From: Gammaproteobacteria bacterium
GTDB taxonomy: Bacteria; Pseudomonadota; Gammaproteobacteria; Chromatiales; Chromatiaceae
Direction: 5' to 3'
NCBI GenBank assembly: GCA_009928645.1
Contig: SACH01000025.1
Location: 1-40,042 of the forward strand
DNA length: 40,042 nucleotides
A model generated the notes under the pieces. The model was not told where the DNA came from, did not search any database, and was given only the letters and a program-made list of their open reading frames with translations. Shown piece by piece: positions 7,011 through 17,933 of the stretch (position 1 is its first letter; every line of letters begins with the position of its first letter). Both the position numbers and the translations under genes were made by a program.

Positions 7011-9314
7011 TTATCGTTCCAGGGACTCCACTACCGCCAGGGCGGCCATGTTCACCAGTCGGCGGACGGTAGAGGTGGTGGTGAGGATGTGTACCGGGCG
7101 GGCGGCACCGAGAAGGATGGGGCCGATGGTCACGCCCTCGCCACCGGTCATCTTCAGCAGGTTGTAGGCGATGTTGGCGGCGTCGATGTTGGGCATGATC
7201 AACAGGTTGGCCTCGCCCTTGAGGGGCGAGTCCGGGTTGGCGGCGCGGCGGAACTCCTCGGAGAGGGCGGCGTCGCCGTGCATCTCGCCATCCACCTCCA
7301 GTTCGCCGGCGCTCATGGCGTCGATGAGGGCGGCGGCGCGACCCATCTTGCGTGCCGATTCCGAGGGGCTGGAGCCGAAATTGGAGTGGGACAGCAGGGC
7401 CACCTTGGGTTGGACGCCGAAACGGCGTACCTCTTCGGCGGCCTGCAGGGTCATCTCGGCAATCTGCTGGGCATCCGGGTCCTGGTTGACGTGGGTATCG
7501 CACATGAACAGGGAGCGGCCGGGCAGCATGAGAAAATTCATTGCCGCGAGGGTGTTGACGCAGGAGCGCTTGCCGATGACGTCGCGGATCACCTGGAGGT
7601 GGTCGGCGTAGAGTCCGCTGGTGCCACACAGCAGGCCATCGCCATAGCCCAGCCGGAGGAGCATGGCGCCGATGACGGTGTTGTCGCGCCGCAGGGTGGA
7701 CTTGGCAATAGCCGGGGTCACGCCGCGCCGCACCATCAGCTTGAGATAGGCCTCCCAGCATTCGCGGTAGCGGTCGTCGGATTCCGGGTTGACCAGATCG
7801 AAGTCGACGCCGGGGCGCATGCGCAGCTTGGCCTTCTCCAGTCGGTATTCGATCACGCTGGGCCAGCCGATGAGGATGGGACGGGCAATCCGCTCCTCGA
7901 TGAGGATCTGGGCAGCGCGTAGCACCCGCTCGTCCTCGCCTTCCGCCAGGATGATGCGTTTGCCGGGGGTGCGGCGGGCGGCCTGGAAGATGGCGCGCAT
8001 GCCCACGCCGGTGCGGTAGATGAACTCGGTGAGCTTGGCGCGGTAGGCGTCCCAGTCGTTGATCGGCCGGGTGGCAACCCCGGAGGCGATAGCGGCCTGG
8101 GCTACGGCCGGCGCGATGCGGACGATCAGGCGCGGATCGAAGGGGGTCGGGATCAGGTAGTCCGGGCCGAAGGTCAGTTCCCGGTTGGGGTAGGCCAGGG
8201 CCACCTCGTCGGTGACCTCGGCCTCCGCTAGTTCGGCGATGGCATGCACGCTGGCGATCTTCATCGCCTCGGTGATGCTGGTGGCGCCGACATCCAGGGC
8301 GCCACGGAAGATGAAGGGGAAGCAGAGGACGTTGTTGACCTGGTTAGGGTAGTCCGAGCGACCGGTGGCGATGATGGCGTCCGGTCGCGCCGCCTTGGCC
8401 AGGTCGGGCATGATCTCCGGGGTGGGGTTGGCCAGGGCCAGGATCATGGGCTGCTCGGCCATGGTCTTGACCATCTCCGGGGCCAGGACCCCGGCGGTGG
8501 AGAGGCCGAGGAAGATGTCGGCGCCGACGATGGCCTCGCCCAGGGTGCGGGCGGCCGTGTCCCGGGCATAGCGCGCCTTGGTTTCGTCCAGCCCCCCGGG
8601 CCGCCCAACATAGATCACGCCCTTGGAGTCGCAGACCGTGACGTGGTCACGGCGCACGCCCAGTTCGCACCAGAGGTCGAGGCAGGAGATGGCCGCCGCC
8701 CCGGCGCCGGAGCAGACCACCTTGACCGCCCCGATATCCTTGCCAACCACCTTGAGGCCGTTGAGCAGGGCGGCGGCGGAGATGATGGCCGTGCCGTGCT
8801 GGTCGTCGTGAAAGACCGGGATCTTCATCCGCGCCTTGAGCTGGCGCTCGATGTAGAAACACTCCGGGGCCTTGATGTCCTCCAGGTTGACCCCGCCCAG
8901 GGTTGGTTCCAGGGCGGCGATGATCTCGATCAGCCGGTCCGGGTCCTTTTCCTCCAGCTCGATGTCGAAGACGTCGATGCCGGCGAACTTTTTGAACAGG
9001 CAGCCCTTGCCCTCCATGACCGGCTTGGCCGCCAGGGGGCCGATGTCGCCCAGGCCGAGGACGGCGGTGCCGTTGGTGACCACCCCCACCAGATTGGCGC
9101 GAGAGGTATAGTCTGCGGCGGTGGCGGGATCGGCGACGATGGCGTCACAGGCGGCGGCGACTCCGGGGGAGTAGGCCAGGGCCAGGTCGCGCTGGTTGGT
9201 CAGCCCCTTGGTAGGGGTGACGGCAATCTTGCCCGGGGTGGGGCGGCGGTGATAGTCGAGGGCGGCCTCGCGCAAGTCCTTTTCCACAGTGAACCTCTGG
9301 GTGACGGTAGGCAT
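7011..9314 (-). CDS. maeB: NADP-dependent malic enzyme with C-terminal phosphotransacetylase-like domain (MaeB)
   Basis: 767 residues, the full length of the large MaeB type. Residues 1-about 425 are malic enzyme: [14 protein letters not shown] near the start, metal/substrate residues in the [12 protein letters not shown] segment, and the nucleotide-binding loop [15 protein letters not shown]. Residues about 430-767 are homologous to phosphate acetyltransferase ([41 protein letters not shown]). That domain is thought to be regulatory (acetyl-CoA) in E. coli MaeB rather than catalytic. The enzyme oxidatively decarboxylates malate to pyruvate with NADP, feeding NADPH and pyruvate. It is monocistronic by spacing. 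The ATG at 9314 is taken because TVTQRF...[12 protein letters not shown] is conserved from the start. Confidence 0.96.
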   Translation of the reverse strand: MPTVTQRFTVEKDLREAALDYHRRPTPGKIAVTPTKGLTNQRDLALAYSPGVAAACDAIVADPATAADYTSRANLVGVVTNGTAVLGLGDIGPLAAKPVMEGKGCLFKKFAGIDVFDIELEEKDPDRLIEIIAALEPTLGGVNLEDIKAPECFYIERQLKARMKIPVFHDDQHGTAIISAAALLNGLKVVGKDIGAVKVVCSGAGAAAISCLDLWCELGVRRDHVTVCDSKGVIYVGRPGGLDETKARYARDTAARTLGEAIVGADIFLGLSTAGVLAPEMVKTMAEQPMILALANPTPEIMPDLAKAARPDAIIATGRSDYPNQVNNVLCFPFIFRGALDVGATSITEAMKIASVHAIAELAEAEVTDEVALAYPNRELTFGPDYLIPTPFDPRLIVRIAPAVAQAAIASGVATRPINDWDAYRAKLTEFIYRTGVGMRAIFQAARRTPGKRIILAEGEDERVLRAAQILIEERIARPILIGWPSVIEYRLEKAKLRMRPGVDFDLVNPESDDRYRECWEAYLKLMVRRGVTPAIAKSTLRRDNTVIGAMLLRLGYGDGLLCGTSGLYADHLQVIRDVIGKRSCVNTLAAMNFLMLPGRSLFMCDTHVNQDPDAQQIAEMTLQAAEEVRRFGVQPKVALLSHSNFGSSPSESARKMGRAAALIDAMSAGELEVDGEMHGDAALSEEFRRAANPDSPLKGEANLLIMPNIDAANIAYNLLKMTGGEGVTIGPILLGAARPVHILTTTSTVRRLVNMAALAVVESLER

Positions 9315-9753
9315 CGGGAACGGGTTGCCGCAGCACAGGTCGCCGGCTGCGGGCAGGGCCGCTAGCCTACTCCAACGCGCTCATCCCCGCAAAAACCGCT
9401 CTTCGACGCGCGGGCAACCCAAGGTTCGGTCCCTCCTGACCGGGTGGCGCCCAGAGGGGACGCCAAACAAGATCCCCGTGGGCTTGCTGACCCTATCCCC
9501 GGGGTGGACAGCCCGGCAGACGCTCCGGAGCCGCCCTTGCCCGGGGGAAAACGGCAATGCGCTAGGTTTAAGTGCATGATAGACCCCACTGCCGGCTTTT
9601 CATGACCAGTTGATTACCTTATCGTTGCGTGTGCATGACGCCCGCGCTGCGCTCACCCCGCTGGCGGCGGGGTTCCTGCTCCCGAATCGGATAGGAGAAC
9701 CCGCACGACTCCCTGTCCTCAAGGGTGCAGATCACCCATCCACGAGGCCCTGA
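9315..9753. other. 439-bp intergenic region between divergent maeB and the SulP transporter
   Basis: No convincing gene is present. The only structures I see are a 7-bp hairpin, ACCCCGC (9655-9661) / GCGGGGT (9667-9673), with no T-run after it, and GAGG (9744-9747) as ribosome binding site for the gene at 9754. Promoters for both divergent genes must lie here, but I could not place them with confidence. Confidence 0.5.
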
Positions 9754-11862
9754 ATGACGAACACCGTTGCCGGTCGCCGATTTTCCCTAGGTATCCCCCT
9801 GCTTACCGTCCTGGCCACCTACCAGGTCAAATGGCTGCGCGGCGACCTCATCGCCGGCATCACCGCCTGCGTGGTTATGATTCCCTCGGTCATCGCTTAC
9901 GCCGAACTGGTGCACATGCCGCCCATCACTGGCATCTACGCCGCCCTCGCCGCCTCCATCGGCTACGCCCTGTTTGCCTCCTCGCGTCACGTCATCGCCG
10001 GCCCGGACGCCGCCATCGGCCTGCTGGCCGGTACCGCCATCCTGCCCCTGGCCGCCGGCGATCCCAGTCGCATCCCGGCCCTGGCCGCCACCCTGGCCAT
10101 CCTCTCCGGCATCATCCTCATCCTCGCCGCCCGACTGAAGGTGGGGGTCATCGCCGACTTTCTCTCCCGCCCGGTGCTCATCGGTTACCTCAACGGCGCC
10201 TCCCTGATCCTCGCCGCCACCCAATTGGGCAAGCTGTTCGACGTGCATACCGACGGCGAACACTTCTTTCCCCTGCTCTGGCAGGTGATCACCCAGTTAC
10301 CCCAGGCGAATGTCCCGACCTTTCTCTTCGGCTTCGCCATGATCCTGACGCTGATCCTGCTCAACAAACACCTGCCGCGGGTGCCCAGCGCCCTGGCGGT
10401 GTCGGCCATCGGCATCCTCGCTGCCCAGTTCATGGGCCTGGAGGCCATGGGCATCAAGCTGGTGGGGGAGGTCCCCTCCGGTATCCCGGAACTGGTGCTC
10501 CCCACCTTCCATTTCTCCGATATCAGCGCCCTGGCCCCGGCCGCGGTGGCCATCGCCTTCCTCGCCTTCTCCGACGGTATACTCCTTGCCCAGACCTTCG
10601 CCAACAAGAATCGCTACGAGATCACCCCCAACGCCGAGCTCAACGCCCTGGGCGTCGCCAATCTGGGCGCCGGCCTGTTGCAGGGCTTCCCGGTTTCCGC
10701 CAGCCAGTCCCGTACCTCCATCGTCGACTCCACCGGTGGCAAGACCCAGGTGGCGCAACTGGTTGCTGCGGCGGGCCTGCTGCTCTCCCTGTTCTTCCTT
10801 ACCGACCTGATCGGCATGCTGCCCAAGGTCTCCCTGGGCGCCATCCTCATCGTCACCGGCTTCGGCATGCTGGAGATCGCGGCCCTGCGCGACCTGTTCC
10901 GCATGGACCGCTTTGAGTTTTTCATCTCCCTGGCGGTGACCAGCGCCATCCTCATCGCCGGCGTCGTCCCCGGCATCATCTTCGGCCTGCTCATCTCGCT
11001 GGTTGGCGTCATCGTCGAATTCGCCCGGCCCAAGGACGCCGTCCTGCGCCGCCTGCGCCCCGGTGGCAAGTTCCAGGACCTCGGCGCCATCCGTCCCGGG
11101 ACCAAACTCGCCCGCAACCTCTCTACCCTGCCCGAGGGCATCGTCAGCCCCGATGGCGCCCCAGCCCCCGGCGAGACCGTGCCCGGCCTGCTCATCTACC
11201 GCCTCTACGGCCCCCTGATCTTCGCCAACTCCCGCTTCGTCATGGACCGGCTGGAGACCCTGGTGGCGGAGACCGAGCCGCCCATCAAGTGGGTGATCAT
11301 CGACGCCCAGGCCATCACCGATATGGACATCACCGCCGCCCAGCGCTTCGCCGATCTCCACCGCCAGTTCGAGGAGGCCGGGGTCGACGTCAAGATCGCC
11401 GATGCCACCCGGCCCTTGATGGAACAACTGGAGAAGGTCGGCCTCTCCGCCGCCATCGGCACCCAGGAGTTCTACGTCTCGGTGAAGAAGGCGGTGGAGG
11501 CCTATGAGCAGCTCCAGTATCCCCTGCGCAAGATCCGCCTGGTGGTCCAGCAGGGGGACGAGGCGCCCTGCGAGGTCATCTTCCAGCGCAAGGGCAGCAA
11601 CATGGCGGCGAGTTGCTCCTGCCAGCACGAGGATGCCAACACCCTCTGCCAGCATCGCCTCACCCTGCTGCATGGCGACCTGGGCAGCATGAGCCTGGTG
11701 GAAGGTGATGAGCGTGAGGTCGCCAAGATCCCCCTCATGCTCGCCGGCACCGACATCGAGGAGGCCCTCAAGGCCCTGGAGGCCGCGGAGGAGATGATGC
11801 AGGAGGCAAACCAGGATTACCGTGAGGCCAAGGCGCAGATGATCGATGCCATGAAGGATTGA
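9754..11862 (+). CDS. SulP-family anion transporter with STAS domain and SWIM-like zinc-binding C-terminal extension
   Basis: 702 residues. Residues about 20-430 form the SulP/SLC26 transmembrane core (GDLIAGITACVVMIPSVIAYAEL; SRHVIAGPDAAIGLL; FPVSASQSRTSIVDSTGGKTQ), which moves sulfate, bicarbonate or related anions across the inner membrane. A STAS domain spans about 485-580 (IYRLYGPLIFANSRF; VIIDAQAITDMDITAAQRF). Most SulP proteins end there (about 550-600 residues). This one continues 120 residues with Cys621-x-Cys623-x8-Cys632-x-His634, the CxC...CxH pattern of SWIM zinc fingers, then an acidic helical tail. The substrate is unresolved: sulfate is the family default, and bicarbonate is also plausible in an autotroph. 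A TVP38-type gene begins 19 bp downstream and is probably cotranscribed. Confidence 0.92.
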   Translation: MTNTVAGRRFSLGIPLLTVLATYQVKWLRGDLIAGITACVVMIPSVIAYAELVHMPPITGIYAALAASIGYALFASSRHVIAGPDAAIGLLAGTAILPLAAGDPSRIPALAATLAILSGIILILAARLKVGVIADFLSRPVLIGYLNGASLILAATQLGKLFDVHTDGEHFFPLLWQVITQLPQANVPTFLFGFAMILTLILLNKHLPRVPSALAVSAIGILAAQFMGLEAMGIKLVGEVPSGIPELVLPTFHFSDISALAPAAVAIAFLAFSDGILLAQTFANKNRYEITPNAELNALGVANLGAGLLQGFPVSASQSRTSIVDSTGGKTQVAQLVAAAGLLLSLFFLTDLIGMLPKVSLGAILIVTGFGMLEIAALRDLFRMDRFEFFISLAVTSAILIAGVVPGIIFGLLISLVGVIVEFARPKDAVLRRLRPGGKFQDLGAIRPGTKLARNLSTLPEGIVSPDGAPAPGETVPGLLIYRLYGPLIFANSRFVMDRLETLVAETEPPIKWVIIDAQAITDMDITAAQRFADLHRQFEEAGVDVKIADATRPLMEQLEKVGLSAAIGTQEFYVSVKKAVEAYEQLQYPLRKIRLVVQQGDEAPCEVIFQRKGSNMAASCSCQHEDANTLCQHRLTLLHGDLGSMSLVEGDEREVAKIPLMLAGTDIEEALKALEAAEEMMQEANQDYREAKAQMIDAMKD

Positions 11863-11881
11863 GGCGGGGAAGGCTCATGCC

Positions 11882-12559
11882 TTGGTGGCGATTGTGGTGA
11901 GAGTGGGCGCCCGTCTCTGGCTGATCCTGGCCTTGGCGGCGGGGGCCGCCCTGCTCCTGAGTCATCATGAGCACTTCGAGGCGGAGGCCCTGGCGGCCTG
12001 GATGGACGCCGCCGGTCCGGCGGGGCCTTTGCTGTTCATGGCCGTCTACGCCCTGACCACCGTACTGCTCCTCCCTGGCGCCATCCTGACCCTGGCCGGC
12101 GGTGCCCTCTTTGGCCCCTTTTGGGGGACCCTCTTCAATCTCACCGGCTCCACGATCGGCGCTGGTCTGGCCTTCCTGATCGCCCGCTACCTGGCCGCCG
12201 ATTGGGTCCAGGCCCGCAACCGCGGCCTGCTGGAGCGCCTGGTGCGGGGGGTGGAGGCTGAGGGCTGGCGCTTCGTCGCCTTCGTCCGCCTGGTGCCGCT
12301 CTTTCCCTTCTTCCTGATGAATTACGCCTTGGGGGTCACCCGCATCCGCTTCCTGCCCTATTTGCTGACCACGGCGATCTGCATGGCGCCCCCGGCCTTT
12401 GCCTTCACCTGGCTGGGCTACGCCGGCCGCGAGGCCGCAGTCGGGGGGGAGGGCCTGGTGCATAAGGTCATCATCGCCCTGGCCCTGCTGGCGACCCTGG
12501 CCTTCCTGCCCCGGCTGGTGAGGCGGTGGCGCAAGGATTCCGGGTCGGGTGGCGTCTGA
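11882..12559 (+). CDS. TVP38/TMEM64 (DedA-like, VTT-domain) inner-membrane protein
   Basis: 225 residues with several hydrophobic segments (LWLILALAAGAALLL; GPLLFMAVYALTTVLLLPGAILTLAGGALFG; YLLTTAICMAPPAFAFTWLGYAG; VIIALALLATLAFLP). The VTT domain signature is clear: GALFGPFWGTLFNLTGSTIGAGLAFLIARYLAADWV, and further on RLVPLFPFFLMNYALGVTRI. The family is linked to lipid scrambling or undecaprenyl-phosphate/phospholipid handling; bacterial roles are often unknown. The start is uncertain: TTG at 11882, or in-frame GTG codons at 11885, 11894 and 11897, behind the GGGGAAGG stretch at about 11866-11873. It follows the SulP gene closely, and its 3' end forms one arm of a long inverted repeat. Confidence 0.85.
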   Translation: MVAIVVRVGARLWLILALAAGAALLLSHHEHFEAEALAAWMDAAGPAGPLLFMAVYALTTVLLLPGAILTLAGGALFGPFWGTLFNLTGSTIGAGLAFLIARYLAADWVQARNRGLLERLVRGVEAEGWRFVAFVRLVPLFPFFLMNYALGVTRIRFLPYLLTTAICMAPPAFAFTWLGYAGREAAVGGEGLVHKVIIALALLATLAFLPRLVRRWRKDSGSGGV

Positions 12560-12641
12560 CGGGGGACGCCGTGAATCCGTCCATGGAGGCTTGGCAACCG
12601 CATCCTTGCGGTTGACACCCCCGCCAGACGCCACCCGACCC
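12541..12641. repeat. Long inverted repeat (about 24-bp arms), dispersed-repeat type
   Basis: The left arm (about 12541-12566) contains GGGTGGCGTCTGACGGGGG. The right arm (about 12618-12641) contains its reverse complement with one mismatch, CCCCCGCCAGACGCCACCC. The left arm includes the last codons and stop of the TVP38 gene. The interior holds a second small hairpin (AACCGCATCC...GCGGTT). There is no T-run, but between convergent genes it could act as a bidirectional terminator or RNA-stabilising element. A 21-nt exact match to the left arm recurs, inverted, at about 35445-35465, so this is a multi-copy element. Confidence 0.75.
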
Positions 12642-12732
12642 TCCCCTGTCCGCCCGACCGGAAACTGACTGGCCGTGGCGCTAACCGGTAATGGCTATAT
12701 CGGCAATATCCGCCGTGATCGGCCGGCCGACC

Positions 12733-14940
<2,208 letters not shown>

Positions 14941-15132
14941 GCGCGAAACCCGCGCCGCTCATTCGCATGAGGGGGTGCCGTGCCGTGACCAAAGCTCATG
15001 GCTTATTGACCATCATCACTTTTCGGCTCCTTTCCAACCCATCCCGGGCGGTTGGTAAGGGCGAAGCCGCGAGTGGACACGGGGTGGGACCATGGATATA
15101 GGTGAACTACCGCGGCGGCGAAGGAGCCAGGG

Positions 15133-15699
15133 TCATGGCAGCTTGCGCACCACGCCGCCAACCACACCCCAGACCAGGAGCTCCTGGGCCGAGCGCAGGG
15201 CGATGGGGGCATAGTCCGGGTGATGGGACTTGAGGGTCGGCACCGGCCCGCGCTGGTCCAGTTCCTTGACGGTCAGTTCGTTGTCGATGATGGCCAGGAC
15301 GATGTCGCCGTGGCGCGGCTCCCGGTTCCGATCGACCACCAGCAGGTCGCCGTCCAGGATGCCGGCCCCGCTCATGGACTGGCCCTTGACACGGACGTAG
15401 AAGGTCGATTCCCGATGGGGGATGAGGTACTGGTGCAGGTCCAGGTTGCCCTCGGCATACTCATCCGCCGGCGAGGGAAAACCGGCGGGAACCCGGGACG
15501 AGAACAGGGGCCGGGACAGGGGCGTGGTCGGCCCGGCGGGTTCCAGGCCCTCCAGGTCCGGCCCCAGCGCTGGCGCCCCCAGCCAGTCCTGGATCTGCGG
15601 GATGCGACTGACTGGCAGGCGCACCACCTTCGTCGGCTCGCCCCAACGACCCGATCCTACCTTGCGCCCGGCGCCGGGACGTGCTCCTCCGCGTGGCAT
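15133..15699 (-). CDS. umuD: UmuD-like S24 autoprotease (orphan, no umuC beside it)
   Basis: 188 residues, longer than E. coli UmuD (139) because of a basic N-terminus (MPRGGARPGAGRKVGSGRWG). The LexA/UmuD protease core is complete: cleavage site Ala72-Gly73 in SRVPAGFPSPADEYAE, catalytic Ser108 (VKGQSMSGAGI) and Lys145 (ELTVKELDQ). RecA-stimulated self-cleavage would produce UmuD' for translesion polymerase V. The start at 15699 is preceded by GGAGAA. The open frame upstream to 15825 is not conserved. A TATACT -10-like box lies at 15732-15737 (minus), but I find no CTGT-N8-ACAG LexA box. umuC does not follow; recD2 is next. It could instead be an S24-type repressor, but the UmuD-specific sequence around the cleavage site argues against that. 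Confidence 0.87.
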   Translation of the reverse strand: MPRGGARPGAGRKVGSGRWGEPTKVVRLPVSRIPQIQDWLGAPALGPDLEGLEPAGPTTPLSRPLFSSRVPAGFPSPADEYAEGNLDLHQYLIPHRESTFYVRVKGQSMSGAGILDGDLLVVDRNREPRHGDIVLAIIDNELTVKELDQRGPVPTLKSHHPDYAPIALRSAQELLVWGVVGGVVRKLP

Positions 15700-15974
15700 G
15701 CAGGTTCTCCGATATGAGTTACGCGAACCAAAGTATACGCCAAGCGTGGGGATGATGGGCCCTGACCCCCTCGCGAGCGAGACCCTCTCTCGGAGATTCG
15801 CGTGGAAGACAGCCCCCTGGGACATGGGCTCTCTTTCATCATCAGAGGGTGCGGCGGGCCTCTAATAACAGTTTGAGGAGGATGGAGGGAGGACGGCCTG
15901 CCCAAGCCTTGCGCTGTCCGGACAGGACTTAGCGGGTCGGGGGAGGGGTAGCAGGCGTCCTCTCCCGCGGTTCC

Positions 15975-17033
15975 TCATTCCTCCGGCACCGGCTCCGTCA
16001 GCGGGTCGTTCCAGGCCAGAACGCCGCCCGCCATGCTGACGGCGTCGAAGCCGAGCTGGCTGAGCAGGAAGGCCGCCACCGCGCTCCGCCGGCCACTGCG
16101 GCAGTACGCCACGTAGCGAGCGGCGGGGTCGAGTTCGCTGGCCCGCTGGCGTAGTTGCGACAGGGGGATGAGTGTGGCGCCGGGGATGTGGCCCTCGTCG
16201 AACTCCTCCTGCAGGCGCACGTCCAACGCAACATACTGATTGTCGATCATGGCCTTGGCCACGGGGGTATCGACCTCGCGGACCAGTGGTCGGGCCAGGA
16301 GCCGGTTGAAATCCTCGCGGGTGAGTTCGAGCAGGATGCCATCCTGCAGCATGCGCACCGTCACCGGGCTGATCTTGCCGGTGAGCAGGGCGTCCTCACC
16401 GAAGGCGTCGCCGTGCCCCAGTTCGGCGGCCTTCATGGGGATGCCTTCCTCGTCGTCGATCTGCCAGAGCTCGGCGCGACCGGCGGCGATGACATGGAAG
16501 GCATCGGCCTCCTTCCCCATCCTGAGGATCTCGTCACCGGCCTTGACTTGCCGCTCGCGCAGGCTGGCGAGGGCCAGTTCGGCGTTCTCCAGGGGGATGC
16601 GCTGGAAGGGGGCGGTCGCGCGCACCAGGCGCAGGTAGTCGTCGCGGGGGGAGCCGGGCTCGGCGAGGCTGCGCGCCACCTGTTCCAGGGTGAGCAGGTA
16701 GTCGGCCAGGGCGGTGTCGATATGGCAGAGGTGGGCGTCGTCCAGGGCCTCCACCGTCACCGCCGCGGGGAGGGGTGGCAGGAGGAAGTAGCCGCGATCG
16801 GCGGCAGCCAGCTCCTGGCGGCGGCCCTCGGCATCCGTGATCGCCACCCGGCCGATGGCGACGTAGAGGCGGTCGGGGAGGTCGCCGCCGGTGAGGCGCA
16901 GGCCCTCGCCCTCGCGCAGGTCGAAGAGACGGAAGATCTGCAAGGATTCCGTCAGACAGCGGTCGGAGAGGCCGGGAAAGGCATGGAAGCGTTCACGCAG
17001 AATCTTGAGGATATGGGTAGTCTTGAGGCTCAT
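15975..17033 (-). CDS. Cyclic-nucleotide-binding-like domain protein fused to C-terminal rhodanese
   Basis: 352 residues. One degenerate cNMP-binding fold spans about 15-120, and a second better one about 140-250 (GDEILRMGKEADAFHVIAAGRAEL; GHGDAFGEDALLTG). The phosphate-binding cassette continues GKISPVTV, lacking the Arg that normally holds the cyclic phosphate, so ligand binding is doubtful. The C-terminal 90 residues are a rhodanese domain with catalytic Cys311 in the loop CRSGRRS, and the usual DVRLQEEFDEGHIPGA and MAGGVLAW blocks. There is no helix-turn-helix and no signal peptide, so it is cytoplasmic. It starts 43 bp after tsdA and is probably cotranscribed. A role in handling or sensing sulfane sulfur from thiosulfate or tetrathionate is an inference from context. 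Start at 17033; the upstream reading frame is tsdA antisense. Confidence 0.88.
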   Translation of the reverse strand: MSLKTTHILKILRERFHAFPGLSDRCLTESLQIFRLFDLREGEGLRLTGGDLPDRLYVAIGRVAITDAEGRRQELAAADRGYFLLPPLPAAVTVEALDDAHLCHIDTALADYLLTLEQVARSLAEPGSPRDDYLRLVRATAPFQRIPLENAELALASLRERQVKAGDEILRMGKEADAFHVIAAGRAELWQIDDEEGIPMKAAELGHGDAFGEDALLTGKISPVTVRMLQDGILLELTREDFNRLLARPLVREVDTPVAKAMIDNQYVALDVRLQEEFDEGHIPGATLIPLSQLRQRASELDPAARYVAYCRSGRRSAVAAFLLSQLGFDAVSMAGGVLAWNDPLTEPVPEE

Positions 17034-17076
17034 GGGCTTCTCGATGATGGGGCCAGGTCGGTGCTCGGCTCCGGGC

Positions 17077-17904
17077 TCAGTACCGGGCATCCTGGGGCTT
17101 GTCGCCCTGGGGCCAGTCCTTGATCTTGCCGGGGAAATCGGGGCGGTCCTGATGGATGACATAGGCCGCGACGTCAAAGACCTCGTCATCGCTGAGGCTG
17201 TTGCCCTGGCCCAGGGGCATGTTGTGCTTGATGAAGCCGGCGGCGGTGAAGTGGCGGGCCATGCCGGCGGCGATGTTGAAGGACTGAGGCCCCCAGAGGG
17301 GCGGGAAGACATAGCCGCCAGCGGGGTTTGCCAGCCCGGAGCCATCGATGCCGTGGCAGGCCAGGCACCTGGCCTGGTAGACGGCTTTCCCCTGGGCCAG
17401 GTCGGGCGACCGTGGGAGCTTGAGCTGGGGCATGCCGTGCCCCCCGGGCTGGGTGCCTACCGGCACGCCCTGGGACAGCCAGGTCATGTAGGCCACCATG
17501 TCGATCATGGCGGGGTGATCCAGGGGCAGGGGCTTGCCGTTCAGGCTGCGCTCGAAGCAGGAGTTGATGCGCTGCTCAAGGGTGTTCACGGCACCGTCAC
17601 GGGAGCGATACTGCGGGAAACCGGCCACCACGCCGACAAAGGGGCCGGCGTGGGGTTCAGTGCCAACTTCGATTCCGTTGCCAAGGTGGCAGTTTTTGCA
17701 GGCGAGGCCGTTGCCGACGAAGTCCGGCAGCCGTTCCTTCGTCTGCGCCAGATAGGCGCGACCCCTGACAATGCTTTCGCCCAGGGGGCCAGCCGGCAGG
17801 CTGGCAGCGGCGGGGACCGGCAGTGGCAAGCTGGAGGGCGCGTCCCCGGCCTGGCAGAGGCCACCGACAGTCAGCAGAACAGCAAGGAAGTAATTGGCTT
17901 TCAT
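17077..17904 (-). CDS. tsdA: Thiosulfate dehydrogenase / tetrathionate-forming dihaem cytochrome c TsdA
   Basis: 275-residue precursor with a signal peptide (1-about 20, MKANYFLAVLLTVGGLCQAG) and two cytochrome c domains. Haem 1 binds at Cys69-Lys-Asn-Cys72-His73; haem 2 at Cys180-Leu-Ala-Cys183-His184. Cys116 (INSCFERSLNGKPL) is the unusual axial Cys ligand of haem 1 typical of TsdA. Subtracting 20 gives His53, Cys96, His164 and position 209, exactly the mature numbering I recall for Allochromatium vinosum TsdA. Position 208, Lys in that enzyme, is Asn228 here, followed by Met229. TsdA couples two thiosulfates to tetrathionate in the periplasm. The ATG at 17904 directly follows an (AGGAG)n repeat that supplies the Shine-Dalgarno. 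It is followed by the cNMP/rhodanese gene. Other dihaem c4-type cytochromes lack the axial Cys. Confidence 0.93.
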   Translation of the reverse strand: MKANYFLAVLLTVGGLCQAGDAPSSLPLPVPAAASLPAGPLGESIVRGRAYLAQTKERLPDFVGNGLACKNCHLGNGIEVGTEPHAGPFVGVVAGFPQYRSRDGAVNTLEQRINSCFERSLNGKPLPLDHPAMIDMVAYMTWLSQGVPVGTQPGGHGMPQLKLPRSPDLAQGKAVYQARCLACHGIDGSGLANPAGGYVFPPLWGPQSFNIAAGMARHFTAAGFIKHNMPLGQGNSLSDDEVFDVAAYVIHQDRPDFPGKIKDWPQGDKPQDARY

Positions 17905-17933
17905 CTCCTCTCCTCTCCTCTCCTCTCCTCTCC
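17905..17933 (-). repeat. Pentanucleotide repeat (AGGAG)n forming the tsdA ribosome binding region
   Basis: The plus strand reads CTCCT repeated five times plus CTCC (29 nt). In the tsdA mRNA this is about 5.8 tandem AGGAG units ending directly at the ATG. Each unit is a perfect Shine-Dalgarno core, placed 0, 5, 10, 15 and more nt from the start. Short-unit repeats of this kind can change length by slipped-strand mispairing. Confidence 0.9.

Noticed and set aside
10297..11673. 458-codon minus-strand frame opposite the SulP gene
   Set aside because: Antisense shadow with repetitive Gly/Glu/Asp composition and no recognisable motif.
15914..15925. CTGTCCGGACAG palindrome as a possible LexA box
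   Set aside because: The spacing is CTGT-N4-ACAG, not N8, and it lies between genes, downstream of the rhodanese-fusion stop rather than at a promoter.
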